The notes beneath the pieces are model-generated. The model was given only the letters and a program-made list of their open reading frames with translations. It had not been told where the DNA came from and searched no databases. Shown one piece after another: positions 19,951-29,131 of a stretch of 64,000 nt of DNA. This DNA comes from Xanthobacteraceae bacterium (GTDB lineage Bacteria; Pseudomonadota; Alphaproteobacteria; Rhizobiales; Xanthobacteraceae): assembly GCA_030038995.1 (NCBI GenBank), contig JASHQS010000067.1, forward strand, positions 1 through 64,000, given 5' to 3'. Position 1 is the stretch's first letter. The number at the start of each line of letters is the position of its first letter. The position numbers and the translations under genes are program-made.

Positions 19951-20574
19951 ATGAAAGTGTATTATCGAAACAGTGGAGTCGTCGCGGTGCCTGGATTAAA
20001 CAGCGCGTTTCTTTCGCGGGACGTTCTGGAAAACCTTGGCTTTGCGAGGCTCGGCGAAGACGTGTTGATCCACAGCACTGCCGTAATCGTTGATTGCGGT
20101 AAAATCTCGCTGGGATCGCGAGTGAGAATCGATCCCTTCGTTATCATTTCGAACAGAGGTGGGGTCGAGTTCGGTAATAACGTCCATATTGGCGGGCACT
20201 CCGTTCTGGCAGGGCATGCTGCTGTTCGTATTGAGGATTTTGTGGGTATTTCTCACTACGTCGGCATCTACACCTCCAACGAAGATCTGAGTGGGCGGAC
20301 GTTAAGCCATCCAACTGTGCCAGGCGGGGATAAAACGACTCGGACGGCATCGATCAGCTTTGGCCGCCATTCGTTTGTCGGCGCAGGAAGCATGGTGCTT
20401 CCCGGTGCAAGATTCGCCGAGGGCTCGGTACTCGGGGCCATGTCGCGGATCAGTCGCCCGATGCGGCCGTGGACGATATATGCCGGAATACCTGCCCGGC
20501 GATTACTGGAGCGCCGGCAGGATGTTTTGGCGGAGGAGCAAAAATACCTCGCTTCGCTGAAGGCTCTTCGCTGA
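19951..20574 (+). CDS. Acyltransferase with left-handed beta-helix (hexapeptide repeats)
   Basis: LGSRVRIDPFVIISNRGGVEFGNNVHIGGHSVLAGHAAVRIEDFVGISHYVGIYTSNED; FGRHSFVGAGSMVLPGARFAEGSVLGAMS. Confidence 0.88.
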   Translation: MKVYYRNSGVVAVPGLNSAFLSRDVLENLGFARLGEDVLIHSTAVIVDCGKISLGSRVRIDPFVIISNRGGVEFGNNVHIGGHSVLAGHAAVRIEDFVGISHYVGIYTSNEDLSGRTLSHPTVPGGDKTTRTASISFGRHSFVGAGSMVLPGARFAEGSVLGAMSRISRPMRPWTIYAGIPARRLLERRQDVLAEEQKYLASLKALR

Positions 20575-20780
20575 GCAGGATTTTTGCGCCACAATCCAAA
20601 ATCCTCAGCAACGTGCACGTCGTCGTGGGTCTCCATCAAACTGCAGAACTGAAATCAATCCGCTAAATTTCGTGGTTCCAATTCTGGGCTATTCACTTCT
20701 GCATTGGTGGAATGACGCGCAAGGATCGCATGGATGCGCGCCACGCCGGGATCAGAAGAGGACAGGATTTGGCGCATGAC

Positions 20781-20808
20781 GCGCAGGCTCCCGGTTGGGA
20801 ACCTGCGC
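20781..20808 (-). terminator. Candidate hairpin terminator downstream of the minus-strand beta-helix gene
   Basis: gcgcaggctccc-ggtt-gggaacctgcgc: 12-bp stem with one mismatch, 14 nt past the stop at 20822; no clear U-tract. Confidence 0.45.
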
Positions 20809-20821
20809 GTCCGTGCAGTCG

Positions 20822-21649
20822 TCAGTTAAACGGTTGATGCGAGATCGGGTTGGTCGAGCCGCCGAGCAAGCTGCTGCCGCCCGCGTTGGCCGGGTTGCCG
20901 GCAACCGGTACCCCGAACGATATAACGTTGCCGCCGCTCGGGATGCTCAAGCCGGTGGGCTCCATAAAGTCATTGGCGATTACCCCGGTGTTGCCGCTGC
21001 CGACCTGCAGCGCGTAGTTCTTATTATTTTCGAGGAGGCTATTGAGGACGAAGACTGTGTTAGGCACGCCAACGCCTGCTACGTTCACGCCGCCGGTATT
21101 GACGGTGCCGCTGGTGCCGTTGTTGATGATCGAGGAGTTCTGGATGACGACCCGCGTGCCCGTGGTGCTACTGGTCACATTGACGGCGTTTTGCGTGAAG
21201 TCCCGGATGACGCAGTTCAAAATAATGATCTCCGCTCCGGAGCTTACCTGGACGCCGTTGAGGCCGCCGCTGCCGGTGCTGGCGAGGCCCTCGAAGTCGA
21301 GACCGACGAGCGTCACCGCGTCGTTCGGCCCGGCCGCCACGACGATGCCATTCGTCCCGGCGACCAGCACACCGCCATTCGACGCCGGCTGGCAATAGAT
21401 GGTCATCGCCTTGGTGATGGTGACCGCGCCGAAGCCGCCCGGATCGAGGCAGTTCATTTCGCCGCCCGCCGCGGTCTTGGCAATAGCGCCCGAAAAGGTC
21501 TTGCATGGCGCCGTGCGGCTGCACGGATTGGCGTCGTCGCCGACGCCGGAGATCCACGTCCGCGTCGCCTGGGCGTGAGCCGGAGCGGTGTAAAGCGCGG
21601 ATAGGAGGGCCGTCCCTAAGATAGCAAGAGCGATTGCGATCTTCCTCAT
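20822..21649 (-). CDS. Secreted right-handed parallel beta-helix repeat protein
   Basis: Signal peptide MRKIAIALAILGTALLSALYTAPAHAQ; TWISGVGDDANPCSRTAPCKTFSGAIAKTAAGGEMNCLDPGGFG; GGAGGAG RBS before ATG. Confidence 0.85.
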   Translation of the reverse strand: MRKIAIALAILGTALLSALYTAPAHAQATRTWISGVGDDANPCSRTAPCKTFSGAIAKTAAGGEMNCLDPGGFGAVTITKAMTIYCQPASNGGVLVAGTNGIVVAAGPNDAVTLVGLDFEGLASTGSGGLNGVQVSSGAEIIILNCVIRDFTQNAVNVTSSTTGTRVVIQNSSIINNGTSGTVNTGGVNVAGVGVPNTVFVLNSLLENNKNYALQVGSGNTGVIANDFMEPTGLSIPSGGNVISFGVPVAGNPANAGGSSLLGGSTNPISHQPFN

Positions 21650-21958
21650 AACACTCCTCCACGGCGGCCATTATGACCCGCCAAACGATGGCTTCCCCCT
21701 GCTGTTGAATAGCCCCTCAACAGCCCCGAGATGTGAGAGCAGAGCGGTTAGACAGTTCGCGCGGCGTCCATATCCGCGCCACGATCCCGCCATCATACCA
21801 ACGCTACTGCGATGGGCAAGCCCGCGAAACGGGAGTCGGCGCGACGCGCTCGCCCTATGACGAGCTTGTCGTGAGCCCGACAAACGTTTGATAGCGCTGT
21901 GGATTTTGACTTCTCGGACGCTCAGCATGCCGCGTCGGGCGCCGCAGCGGATGGAGGA

Positions 21959-22126
21959 TCACGCATACAGGCGTCTTCGCCGATGGTGCAGAAACAGGGC
22001 AAAGCCGTCGTAGGGGACCAGCCTTAGCTTCAGCGCTTCGGCGCCGGTAAACCAGCGCATCTGCGTGCCCTCGTGCAGCACCAGCGAGCGGACTTGAGCA
22101 GCGCCTGTCACGATTTCATAGTAGCT
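21959..22126 (-). pseudogene. C-terminal remnant of a NUDIX hydrolase-like protein
   Basis: Reverse translation: YYEIVTGAAQVRSLVLHEGTQMRWFTGAEALKLRLVPYDGFALFLHHRRRRLYA*; no start or Nudix box; abuts a repeat element. Confidence 0.5.
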
Positions 22127-22172
22127 GCGGAACTAGAGCAAATTCCGTTCGAATCGACTCGAATTTTCCACT

Positions 22173-22326
22173 CGTCATTGCCGGGCTTGACCCGGCAATC
22201 CATGCGGCAGAACCGCTTCCGCGGCCATGCGACAATGCCTTCAATCGCGACAGCTCAGCATGGATGCGCGGGTCAACGGGTCCCCGCGACGCTTTGCGTC
22301 GCGGGGCGCCCGTCCCGCGCATGACG
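22173..22326. repeat. Hairpin-rich intergenic repeat element bounded by CGTCAT/ATGACG
   Basis: cgtcaTTGCCGGGcttgaCCCGGCAAtccatg ... atgcgcgggtcaacgggtCCCCGCGACGCtttGCGTCGCGGGGcgcccgtcccgcgcatgacg; two perfect inner stems and terminal inverted repeats. Confidence 0.7.
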
Positions 22327-22508
22327 GGAGGATTGCTTCAAGATGAGCGGAACATGCGCTAGCTTTCGAGGCCGAGCGACCGCATCAAGACACAGCGGTG
22401 ATCACCCGCAATCAGATGGCGGCGACAGCATTCCCAATTTGCAATACCGGTTGCAAGTTCTTGTTGCGCTTCGTCATTCGTTCCTTCTCCGTATTACAAA
22501 AGTGGCGT

Positions 22509-23273
22509 TTACCAACGACGCAACGTTTTTCCGATCCAGTACGAGCCTGATAATTGCGCAAGCTCTAGCCCAGGCGCGCACGCGCGCAACATGCGGACCG
22601 GCTCGCGGCTTTCAATTGCCGGGTCGGCTGCATAGCCGCGAACCACAACTACCGCGCCGTCTGCCAAGCGCTGCAGGAGTTGCGAAAGGACGAGCGGGTT
22701 TGCCCGGTGTGTATCGCACGTCATCAACAACCAGGAGATCTGCGGCGAAAGATTCGTGTTGATAGCGCGCGGCGTGAATTGAGTGACTGAGCGTATATTT
22801 GTGACCGGATATCCGGTGCGGACAAGTGCCGTTGGAATCAGGTCCTGCAGTGATGGTGGGGCTTTCAAGCCGTTGTTGTTGGCGCGAAACAGCGCTTCGC
22901 CCCAAGACCCCCAAAGCGGCATGACCTTTTCAGCACGGTGCGCAGGTATCATGGACGTGTCGAACAGGATCAGCCGCCGCGAGCGCTCTCCGAGCGACAG
23001 CAAGGCCAACGCGATAATCTTAAGGTCTGTCGTCTCGCCGATTCCACAATCGACTATGTCGCCGTCAATTCCATGCTCGCCAATATACCAAGCCGCCTCG
23101 TGAAATGCTTCGATTGCGAGCCGATCACTGTCGGTCAGATAGAGCGATGGCGGCACCTCAGGCGCGCTTTTCTTCGCTGGAGCTGCGGTGCCGCGCGAAA
23201 AGAGTCGACTGATCAAACCGTGCGAGCCAGTTTTGTCAACATCGCGAGCCATATGGTGCGCACCCTGATGCAA
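22509..23273 (-). CDS. Divergent TylF-fold protein lacking catalytic motifs (possible pseudoenzyme)
   Basis: AAWYIGEHGIDGDIVDCGIGETTDLKIIALALLSLGERSRRLILFDTSM aligns with TylF; later motifs degenerate (TCDTHRAN, VVVVRGYA). Confidence 0.6.
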   Translation of the reverse strand: MHQGAHHMARDVDKTGSHGLISRLFSRGTAAPAKKSAPEVPPSLYLTDSDRLAIEAFHEAAWYIGEHGIDGDIVDCGIGETTDLKIIALALLSLGERSRRLILFDTSMIPAHRAEKVMPLWGSWGEALFRANNNGLKAPPSLQDLIPTALVRTGYPVTNIRSVTQFTPRAINTNLSPQISWLLMTCDTHRANPLVLSQLLQRLADGAVVVVRGYAADPAIESREPVRMLRACAPGLELAQLSGSYWIGKTLRRW

Positions 23274-23302
23274 TTTGGCTATTCCGGCGAGGTCGCAGGA
23301 GA

Positions 23303-24061
23303 CTATAACATTGCTACATACCGGGTTTCGCCATTCGACTTCTCGAATAACTTGTAGCGGATATTAGGGATAATTGCGTCGTTGATGCCAATAAATGTCA
23401 GGTTGCTAGACATGAGATTGTGTAGAAAGGCCTTCACCAGCTCTGACCTTGGATCATCGGTCAGAGCAACGTCCGCGTAGGCGCCATGTGTCATCGCCAC
23501 GTAGAAATAATCAAAACGCTTAACGAAGGTAGTCGTCGCGCATAAAACGCCGAGATTTTGCTCGGCGCCGCCGGGGCCCTCATAGAAATCATTCATCACG
23601 AGTAGACCGCCTGGCTTCACTTTGTGTCGCGCTTCAAGCAAATCACGCAGAACGAACTCATATTGATGGTTGGCGTCGATATAAATGACGTCAAAGTGCT
23701 TGTCCGGCAGCCCCCTGATGGCGTCGAATGAGTTTTCCCGGACAATCGTTACGCGGTTGTCGCCGCCAAACTGTTCCACGACATGCTTATAGTTAGCCTC
23801 CTGGGCCGCGGAGGGATCATCGCCAAAGTGATCCCAATGCACCTTGCCCAGAAACTCGCCGTAGTTCTCCGTGAGGTTGGAGAACGGCACATGATGCCGA
23901 AGATCATATTTCCAGCTGTCGATGAGAACGAACTCGGAAGGTTCGCACAGCTCGAGAACGCACCGGGAAAAATCCCCACGATAGACTCCCACTTCCACCC
24001 AGGCGCATCGAGCCGGAATATTTTTGATTAAATCAAGCCGGTTCCCCATAATAAAGTACAT
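23303..24061 (-). CDS. Class I SAM-dependent methyltransferase
   Basis: RCAWVEVGVYRGDFSRCVLELCEPSEFVLIDSWKYD, KHFDVIYIDANHQYEFVLRDLLEARHKVKPGGLLVMNDFYEG. Confidence 0.85.
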   Translation of the reverse strand: MYFIMGNRLDLIKNIPARCAWVEVGVYRGDFSRCVLELCEPSEFVLIDSWKYDLRHHVPFSNLTENYGEFLGKVHWDHFGDDPSAAQEANYKHVVEQFGGDNRVTIVRENSFDAIRGLPDKHFDVIYIDANHQYEFVLRDLLEARHKVKPGGLLVMNDFYEGPGGAEQNLGVLCATTTFVKRFDYFYVAMTHGAYADVALTDDPRSELVKAFLHNLMSSNLTFIGINDAIIPNIRYKLFEKSNGETRYVAML

Positions 24062-24253
24062 CGATTACTCCACTCGCTCGTCATCACGAGGCGCGACGAA
24101 ATCTTGCATCGGACATCGGCGCCGCAATATAATCCTCATAAATTCCCTTTGGACAGCCTGGCGAACCTGGGGGCTGGCGATGGCGGTCGGCGTAAACAGC
24201 GGTCGCGTTCTTCCGTCGACAGGCGTTCCTCTGCCGGTGATTGCGATTTTGAT

Positions 24254-25558
24254 ATGAGACGCTCCATCAAAGATTGGGTGCGCGGTCTGCTGGGACGGAT
24301 CAAATCAATCGCTGACCCTCTATTCGCGGCGAAGGATGCCAATCGGCAGGCAATGCTGGCGCTACATGCCGAAATAGCTGAAGTCAAGGCCGGCATTTCC
24401 ATGATCCAACAGCAGGTAGTCGAAATACTGACCCAGATCAAAGCCCTGGGCGATGCGCTTGCGACCGTGCCAAGGGAATTTCCCGCAAGCGGCAACAAAG
24501 CTGTACAAAATGCAGCCGCCGCTGACTGGGAGGGTCTATCGGCTGCAGACATCCGCAACGCAGCCAAGCGCTTAAATGAGGCGGCCGCGGGTATTCTAAC
24601 TGCGTTCCCGCCGGGGCCGCTGCCGAGCGTGGCGCGCGTCGCATTTGCCACTCACCTCACGAGATCCGCCGATATGATTTCCAGGTCCTGGCTCGCGCAA
24701 GGTCGGCCAACTGATCTCTTTCCAGATGATGACTTTACCCTCGACTATGCAATACGCAGTGGGGTCTACGCTTCGGACGAGGAGGAGGCGCCCGTCGAGC
24801 CAACTCGACAAACGCTGCCGTGGCGTCATCTCGTTACAGATCCGGATTGTGCCGTTTTCCTAGTGCTGGGCCAGTCCAACGCCGCGAATCATGGCGGTAC
24901 GCGCCACACGGCGGAGGACGCCGCCTATTCGTTCGATTTCTTGCGGATGAATTGTTATCGCGCCGATGATCCACTTCCCGGCGCTTCCGGCAACGGTGGC
25001 AGCGTGTGGTCAAGACTCGGCAGTCGCTTAGTCGAAGCGAAGCTCTTTCGGCGCATCCTCTTCGTGCCGTTGGCATTCGGCGGCACGTTTATCACCGACT
25101 GGACCCCGCATCATAAGAGTCACAAGCGGACGGCGCTGGCGCTCAGCCGGCTGAGAAAGGAACTCGGTATGGGCCCGATGCCGTTCTCGGGCGTGTTCTG
25201 GCAACAAGGCGAAGCGGAGGCCAATCACACTCGGATGTCGGCAGAAGAATACAAAGCGCACTTCCATGACATTGTGCGCGACCTGCGCGCCAATGGCGTT
25301 TTCTCGCCGGTCTTTGTCGCTCTCGCAACGCTATGCGAAGTCAATGCGCATCCGTTTACGAATCATGAGGCTGTTCGCGCGGCGCAATCGTCGCTGCCGG
25401 ATGCGACTGCTGGAATTTTTGCAGGACCGGATGTCGACGGAATCGGCTTGGAAAAAAGATATGACGGCTGTCACCTTGCGAGCAGCGGCTTGGAGGCCTG
25501 CTGCGAGCTGTGGTTTGAGGTTCTCCTGCAACACAAACCGCTTTTGATAAAAGCGTGA
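24254..25558 (+). CDS. Sialate O-acetylesterase-like (SASA/SGNH) carbohydrate esterase domain protein with coiled-coil N-terminus
   Basis: Internal start MRRSIKDWVRG; CAVFLVLGQSNAANHGGTRHT (GQSN) and FSGVFWQQGEAEAN. Confidence 0.7.
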   Translation: MRRSIKDWVRGLLGRIKSIADPLFAAKDANRQAMLALHAEIAEVKAGISMIQQQVVEILTQIKALGDALATVPREFPASGNKAVQNAAAADWEGLSAADIRNAAKRLNEAAAGILTAFPPGPLPSVARVAFATHLTRSADMISRSWLAQGRPTDLFPDDDFTLDYAIRSGVYASDEEEAPVEPTRQTLPWRHLVTDPDCAVFLVLGQSNAANHGGTRHTAEDAAYSFDFLRMNCYRADDPLPGASGNGGSVWSRLGSRLVEAKLFRRILFVPLAFGGTFITDWTPHHKSHKRTALALSRLRKELGMGPMPFSGVFWQQGEAEANHTRMSAEEYKAHFHDIVRDLRANGVFSPVFVALATLCEVNAHPFTNHEAVRAAQSSLPDATAGIFAGPDVDGIGLEKRYDGCHLASSGLEACCELWFEVLLQHKPLLIKA

Positions 25559-25748
25559 GCACAATACGGGTGTTGCCGCACTAATACTCGCCGTCATTTG
25601 CAGACTACTTCTACAGGTCGCTCCGAAATACCAGCTACCGCCGGTAGAAGTCCAATTTTACATGCAACTGCCGAAAGACCGCATCAAGCGAATGGATACC
25701 GATTTGATGGCGACACGGGGCTAATGCTACGGCACTGATCTAGGCCGG

Positions 25749-26327
25749 CTATTCGTCACCAAGCAGCCCCTTACGGCGCTCGAAATTGGGCTGGTAGCCC
25801 TGATTGTCGCGGAGGACAAATGTTGCGGCTTCAGCGAGGGATTTTGCCACCTTGTCAGGATGGTTGGGCCCGTCTTGGCTGTAGCCGTAATCGATAAAAA
25901 TGGTGCAACAACCGGCGGCGCGGCCTGCTGTGACGTCGCGCCAGCGGTCGCCGACCACGTAGCTACGCGCCAGATCGATGGCGTACGCGGCGGCCGCCGC
26001 GAGAATGAGGCCGGGTTTCGGCTTGCGGCAATCGCAATTCGCCGCATCGTTATGGAAGCACACCCTGATGTCGTCGACCGCCAGCCGTGCCCTTATCACA
26101 TCGTGCATGGCGTCGACGGTGCTCCTTTCGGTCAGGCCGTTGGCCACGTCCGGCTGATTGGTGACGACGATGACGAGGAAGCCGCGCTCTTTCAGCCGCC
26201 GCACGGCATCCTCCACGCCGGGCAGGATGCGGAAATCTTCGAGCGTCCTCGGCGCGACTGGGCGGCCGTCGCGTTCCAGATTGGCGTTGATCACGCCGTC
26301 ACGATCGAGGAAAACAGCGCGGCGCAC
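25749..26327 (-). CDS. gmhB: D-glycero-D-manno-heptose 1,7-bisphosphate phosphatase family (HAD)
   Basis: MRRAVFLDRDGVINANLERDGRPVAPRTLEDFRILPGVEDAVRRLKERGFLVIVVTNQPDVANG; FHNDAANCDCRKPKPGLIL. Confidence 0.88.
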   Translation of the reverse strand: MRRAVFLDRDGVINANLERDGRPVAPRTLEDFRILPGVEDAVRRLKERGFLVIVVTNQPDVANGLTERSTVDAMHDVIRARLAVDDIRVCFHNDAANCDCRKPKPGLILAAAAAYAIDLARSYVVGDRWRDVTAGRAAGCCTIFIDYGYSQDGPNHPDKVAKSLAEAATFVLRDNQGYQPNFERRKGLLGDE

Positions 26328-26377
26328 GTCTACTTGCTCCCTTGCCGATGAACCGCAGGCGGGCGCCGCCGCGGCGC

Positions 26378-27484
26378 TCAGGGCATGGCGAGATGCTGCG
26401 GCGCTTCGGCGGGCCTTTGTTCGCCACGCAGCGCTTGCGGCGGCGGCTTATGGCCGCCGAGCAGGTTGCCGGTCCAGTTGCCGAGGCGGTCGATCAAATT
26501 GTAGTAGGTGTATTCCGGAGAGCGCCGGATCAACAGACCGTCTTTCACCTCTTCGCTGTACTCGTACTGCGCCCAGCCGTTGCAACCCTTGCAGAACGGC
26601 ACCTTATCCCACTGCGCGGTCTCGTGATAATAGCGCGCCTTGGCGAACTCCTCGCCGTGCCAGATGGCTTCGACGCCCTTGTCGAACACGTTGCCCATGG
26701 CGGTGGCGCGCACGCCGTCGAGGCAGCACAGCCGCACGCTGCCGTCATTGTGCACCGGCATAGTCTTGTAGATGACCGCGCAAGGCACCCGCTTGGGCGG
26801 CTCGATCATGTCCGGAAAGGTGCCGTTCTCGAACACGATGCCCATGCGCACCACGTCGACGACGCCGACCCAGCGGTCGACGAACGCCTGCTCCTCGTGA
26901 CGGTTGGTGGCCTGCGTCGTGAACGAGACGCCGACCCGCGGGTGTTCGCGGTCGCCGCGCACGCGCAGCATGCGGAACACCGCAGCCTCGATCTTGGCGA
27001 GCTTGTCGACGCCGCGCACCTTCTTCAAGGTCTCCGGCGTGGTCGAGTCCAGGCTGAACATGATGGAATCGACCTTGATCCGGCAGAAAAACTCCGCCAA
27101 ATCCTCCGTCAGCGTCAGGCCGTTGGTGTTCATCGCGATGGCGATGCCGCGCCGCTTCATGTCGGCGAACACCTCGCGCAAGTTCGGAATGAGCAGCGGC
27201 TCGCCATAGATGCTCGGCGCCACCATCGGCAGCTTGTTGGTGAACTCGTCGAGCATCTTGCGCGCGGCATCGAGATTCATGATGCCTTTGAGCGGATCGA
27301 TCTGGTTTTCGTCCTCGAGGCCCCAGACCGGGCACATGTGGCAGCGCAGATTGCAGCGGGTGGCGAAGTCGATCAGCAGGCGGTCCGGCATGTCCGGCAC
27401 CGGCAGCGGTTGCCAATCGTATTTGGGATCGACCCAGTCCGCCTTGGACCAATCGCGCATCGGTTGACCTGCCCCCGCGCCCAT
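26378..27484 (-). CDS. Radical SAM/SPASM domain protein
   Basis: LLIDFATRCNLRCHMCPVWG (CxxxCxxC); C-terminal RLCCLDGVRATAMGNVFDKG...VPFCKGCNGW. Confidence 0.9.
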   Translation of the reverse strand: MGAGAGQPMRDWSKADWVDPKYDWQPLPVPDMPDRLLIDFATRCNLRCHMCPVWGLEDENQIDPLKGIMNLDAARKMLDEFTNKLPMVAPSIYGEPLLIPNLREVFADMKRRGIAIAMNTNGLTLTEDLAEFFCRIKVDSIMFSLDSTTPETLKKVRGVDKLAKIEAAVFRMLRVRGDREHPRVGVSFTTQATNRHEEQAFVDRWVGVVDVVRMGIVFENGTFPDMIEPPKRVPCAVIYKTMPVHNDGSVRLCCLDGVRATAMGNVFDKGVEAIWHGEEFAKARYYHETAQWDKVPFCKGCNGWAQYEYSEEVKDGLLIRRSPEYTYYNLIDRLGNWTGNLLGGHKPPPQALRGEQRPAEAPQHLAMP

Positions 27485-27656
27485 GCGGTTCTTTCGCTGC
27501 GAAACGTGTCACCTCGATCGAGGCATTTATAGCTCCGGACGATGCAGTGACAAGGGCTTTTGCGTCCGCTGTGGCAGCTTCGCCCTGCCAGTACGCACGC
27601 TTCGCGCCGAACAGCACGTTATTCGCTAAAAACCGCGGCCATCGGTTCGCTGCCGC

Positions 27657-28436
27657 CTAGGCAATAGCAGGCTGCGGCTGCCGCAGCGTGGCGCGCGGAT
27701 TGTCGATCAGGGCGGCGAACACGTGCCGCAACAAATCGGCAAGCGCGACGATGGTGTAGGGGCAGCCGTGGACGGTCCCGGTTTGCAACAAGCCTCGGGC
27801 CGCCAGCGCAGGCGCAAATTGCGGGAAATCGCGGTCGAGCCGCGGATGACGCCGCGTGCGCACCGGATGGACCACGCCGTTGTGGTCGCGGCAATGATAA
27901 AGCTCCGCCTGCTCGGGCGGCCGCACGTAGAGCTCGACGTTGATCACTTCCTCGGGCAGGTGGATCGCCGTGCAGCATTCCAGGCCGACGCCGATCATCA
28001 GCACGTACGCAGCGTAATCGCGCATCAGCCCATACGGGCTGTTGCCGGATACCGGCGTGGTATCGACGTGATGGCGCGACAACAACAGCGGCGCCGCCGG
28101 ACCCCAGCCGGCGACCGAATGCGTCGGATGAATGCTGCGCGCAACCGCGTAACGGGTACGGAAGATTTCCGTCAAAATGCCGGTATGCGACGGCGTCGCC
28201 ATCTCGTCCCAATAGGGATTGTCGGACGTCACGGTTCGCCAGGTCATGGTCGGCATGAAGAGGTTGCCGGCGGCGAGGTGGTCGAGCAGGACTTCGATCA
28301 TCGCTTCGGCGCGAAAACCCTGGCGGCTCAAAATCGCGATGGCACTGTGCACCACCAGCGTGCCGTTCCGGGGCACCGCAAAGCGCTCCAGGATCGGCAG
28401 CAATGCCGCGCTTTCCTTTGATTGGCCGCTCGTCAT
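27657..28436 (-). CDS. AAC(3)-family (aminoglycoside 3-N-acetyltransferase-like) protein
   Basis: MTSGQSKESAALLPILERFAVPRNGTLVVHSAIAILSRQG; FMPTMTWRT, SIHPTHSVAGWGP; ATGA overlap with upstream CatB-like gene. Confidence 0.8.
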   Translation of the reverse strand: MTSGQSKESAALLPILERFAVPRNGTLVVHSAIAILSRQGFRAEAMIEVLLDHLAAGNLFMPTMTWRTVTSDNPYWDEMATPSHTGILTEIFRTRYAVARSIHPTHSVAGWGPAAPLLLSRHHVDTTPVSGNSPYGLMRDYAAYVLMIGVGLECCTAIHLPEEVINVELYVRPPEQAELYHCRDHNGVVHPVRTRRHPRLDRDFPQFAPALAARGLLQTGTVHGCPYTIVALADLLRHVFAALIDNPRATLRQPQPAIA

Positions 28437-29131
28437 CCTGCGGTCGCCCAATCGGCCTTCGCCTTGATCGCCTCGATCATGTCGAGGCAGCGATCGATGT
28501 CGCGAAATGGCAGGCCGCTGAGCTGCGCCAATTCAAGATCCCACCATTTGAGCCGCAGCAGCCGTTCGACCGTCCGCTCCGGGAAGCGAAAGCGCTTGAT
28601 GGTCGCCGGCACGCCGGCCACGATCGCGTAGGGCGGCACGTCCTTGGTGACGACCGAGCCCGCCGCGATGACCGCGCCATCGCCGACGCTCACGCCGGCC
28701 ATGACGTTGACGTTGTGCCCGGTCCAGACGTCGTTGCCGACGGTGACATGCGCGAACATGTCCGGCGTGCGCTCGAGCCGTACGAAGTCGTTATACTCTT
28801 CCACCCAATCGAACGAGTTCGGGTGGTACTGGAATTCGTGGATGCTGAGCCAATCGGACGGATGGTTGAATGGGTTGATCGCGGTGCGGGCGCCGATCGC
28901 GCAAAATGCGCCGATCGTGGCGCGGGCGATGAAGCAGTTTTCATTCATGCCGAAATACTTGCCGGCGACAACGTCGGGGCCGATCTGCGAATTCTTGTTG
29001 AGGAACAATGGGCCGCGGATGGTCGATTTGATGATTCTGGCGCCCGGGTTAAGGCGCATGATGGCGTGCAGATAGACCGGCGTGGTTCCGGCGTTCTCAT
29101 AAAAATCAATTTTGATTTCCGAATATTGCAT
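28433..29131 (-). CDS. CatB-related O-acetyltransferase (hexapeptide repeat)
   Basis: GPLFLNKNSQIGPDVVAGKYFGMNENCFIARATIGAFCAIGARTAINPFNHPSDWLS; GNDVWTGHNVNVMAGVSVGDGAVIAAGSVVTKDVPPYAIVAGVPA. Confidence 0.9.
   Translation of the reverse strand: MQYSEIKIDFYENAGTTPVYLHAIMRLNPGARIIKSTIRGPLFLNKNSQIGPDVVAGKYFGMNENCFIARATIGAFCAIGARTAINPFNHPSDWLSIHEFQYHPNSFDWVEEYNDFVRLERTPDMFAHVTVGNDVWTGHNVNVMAGVSVGDGAVIAAGSVVTKDVPPYAIVAGVPATIKRFRFPERTVERLLRLKWWDLELAQLSGLPFRDIDRCLDMIEAIKAKADWATAG

Noticed and set aside
20713-20785. Possible second copy of the CGTCAT/ATGACG repeat (catggatgcgcg ... gcgcatgacg)
   Set aside because: Only short end motifs match the element at 22173..22326; inner stems are absent, so not enough support by eye.
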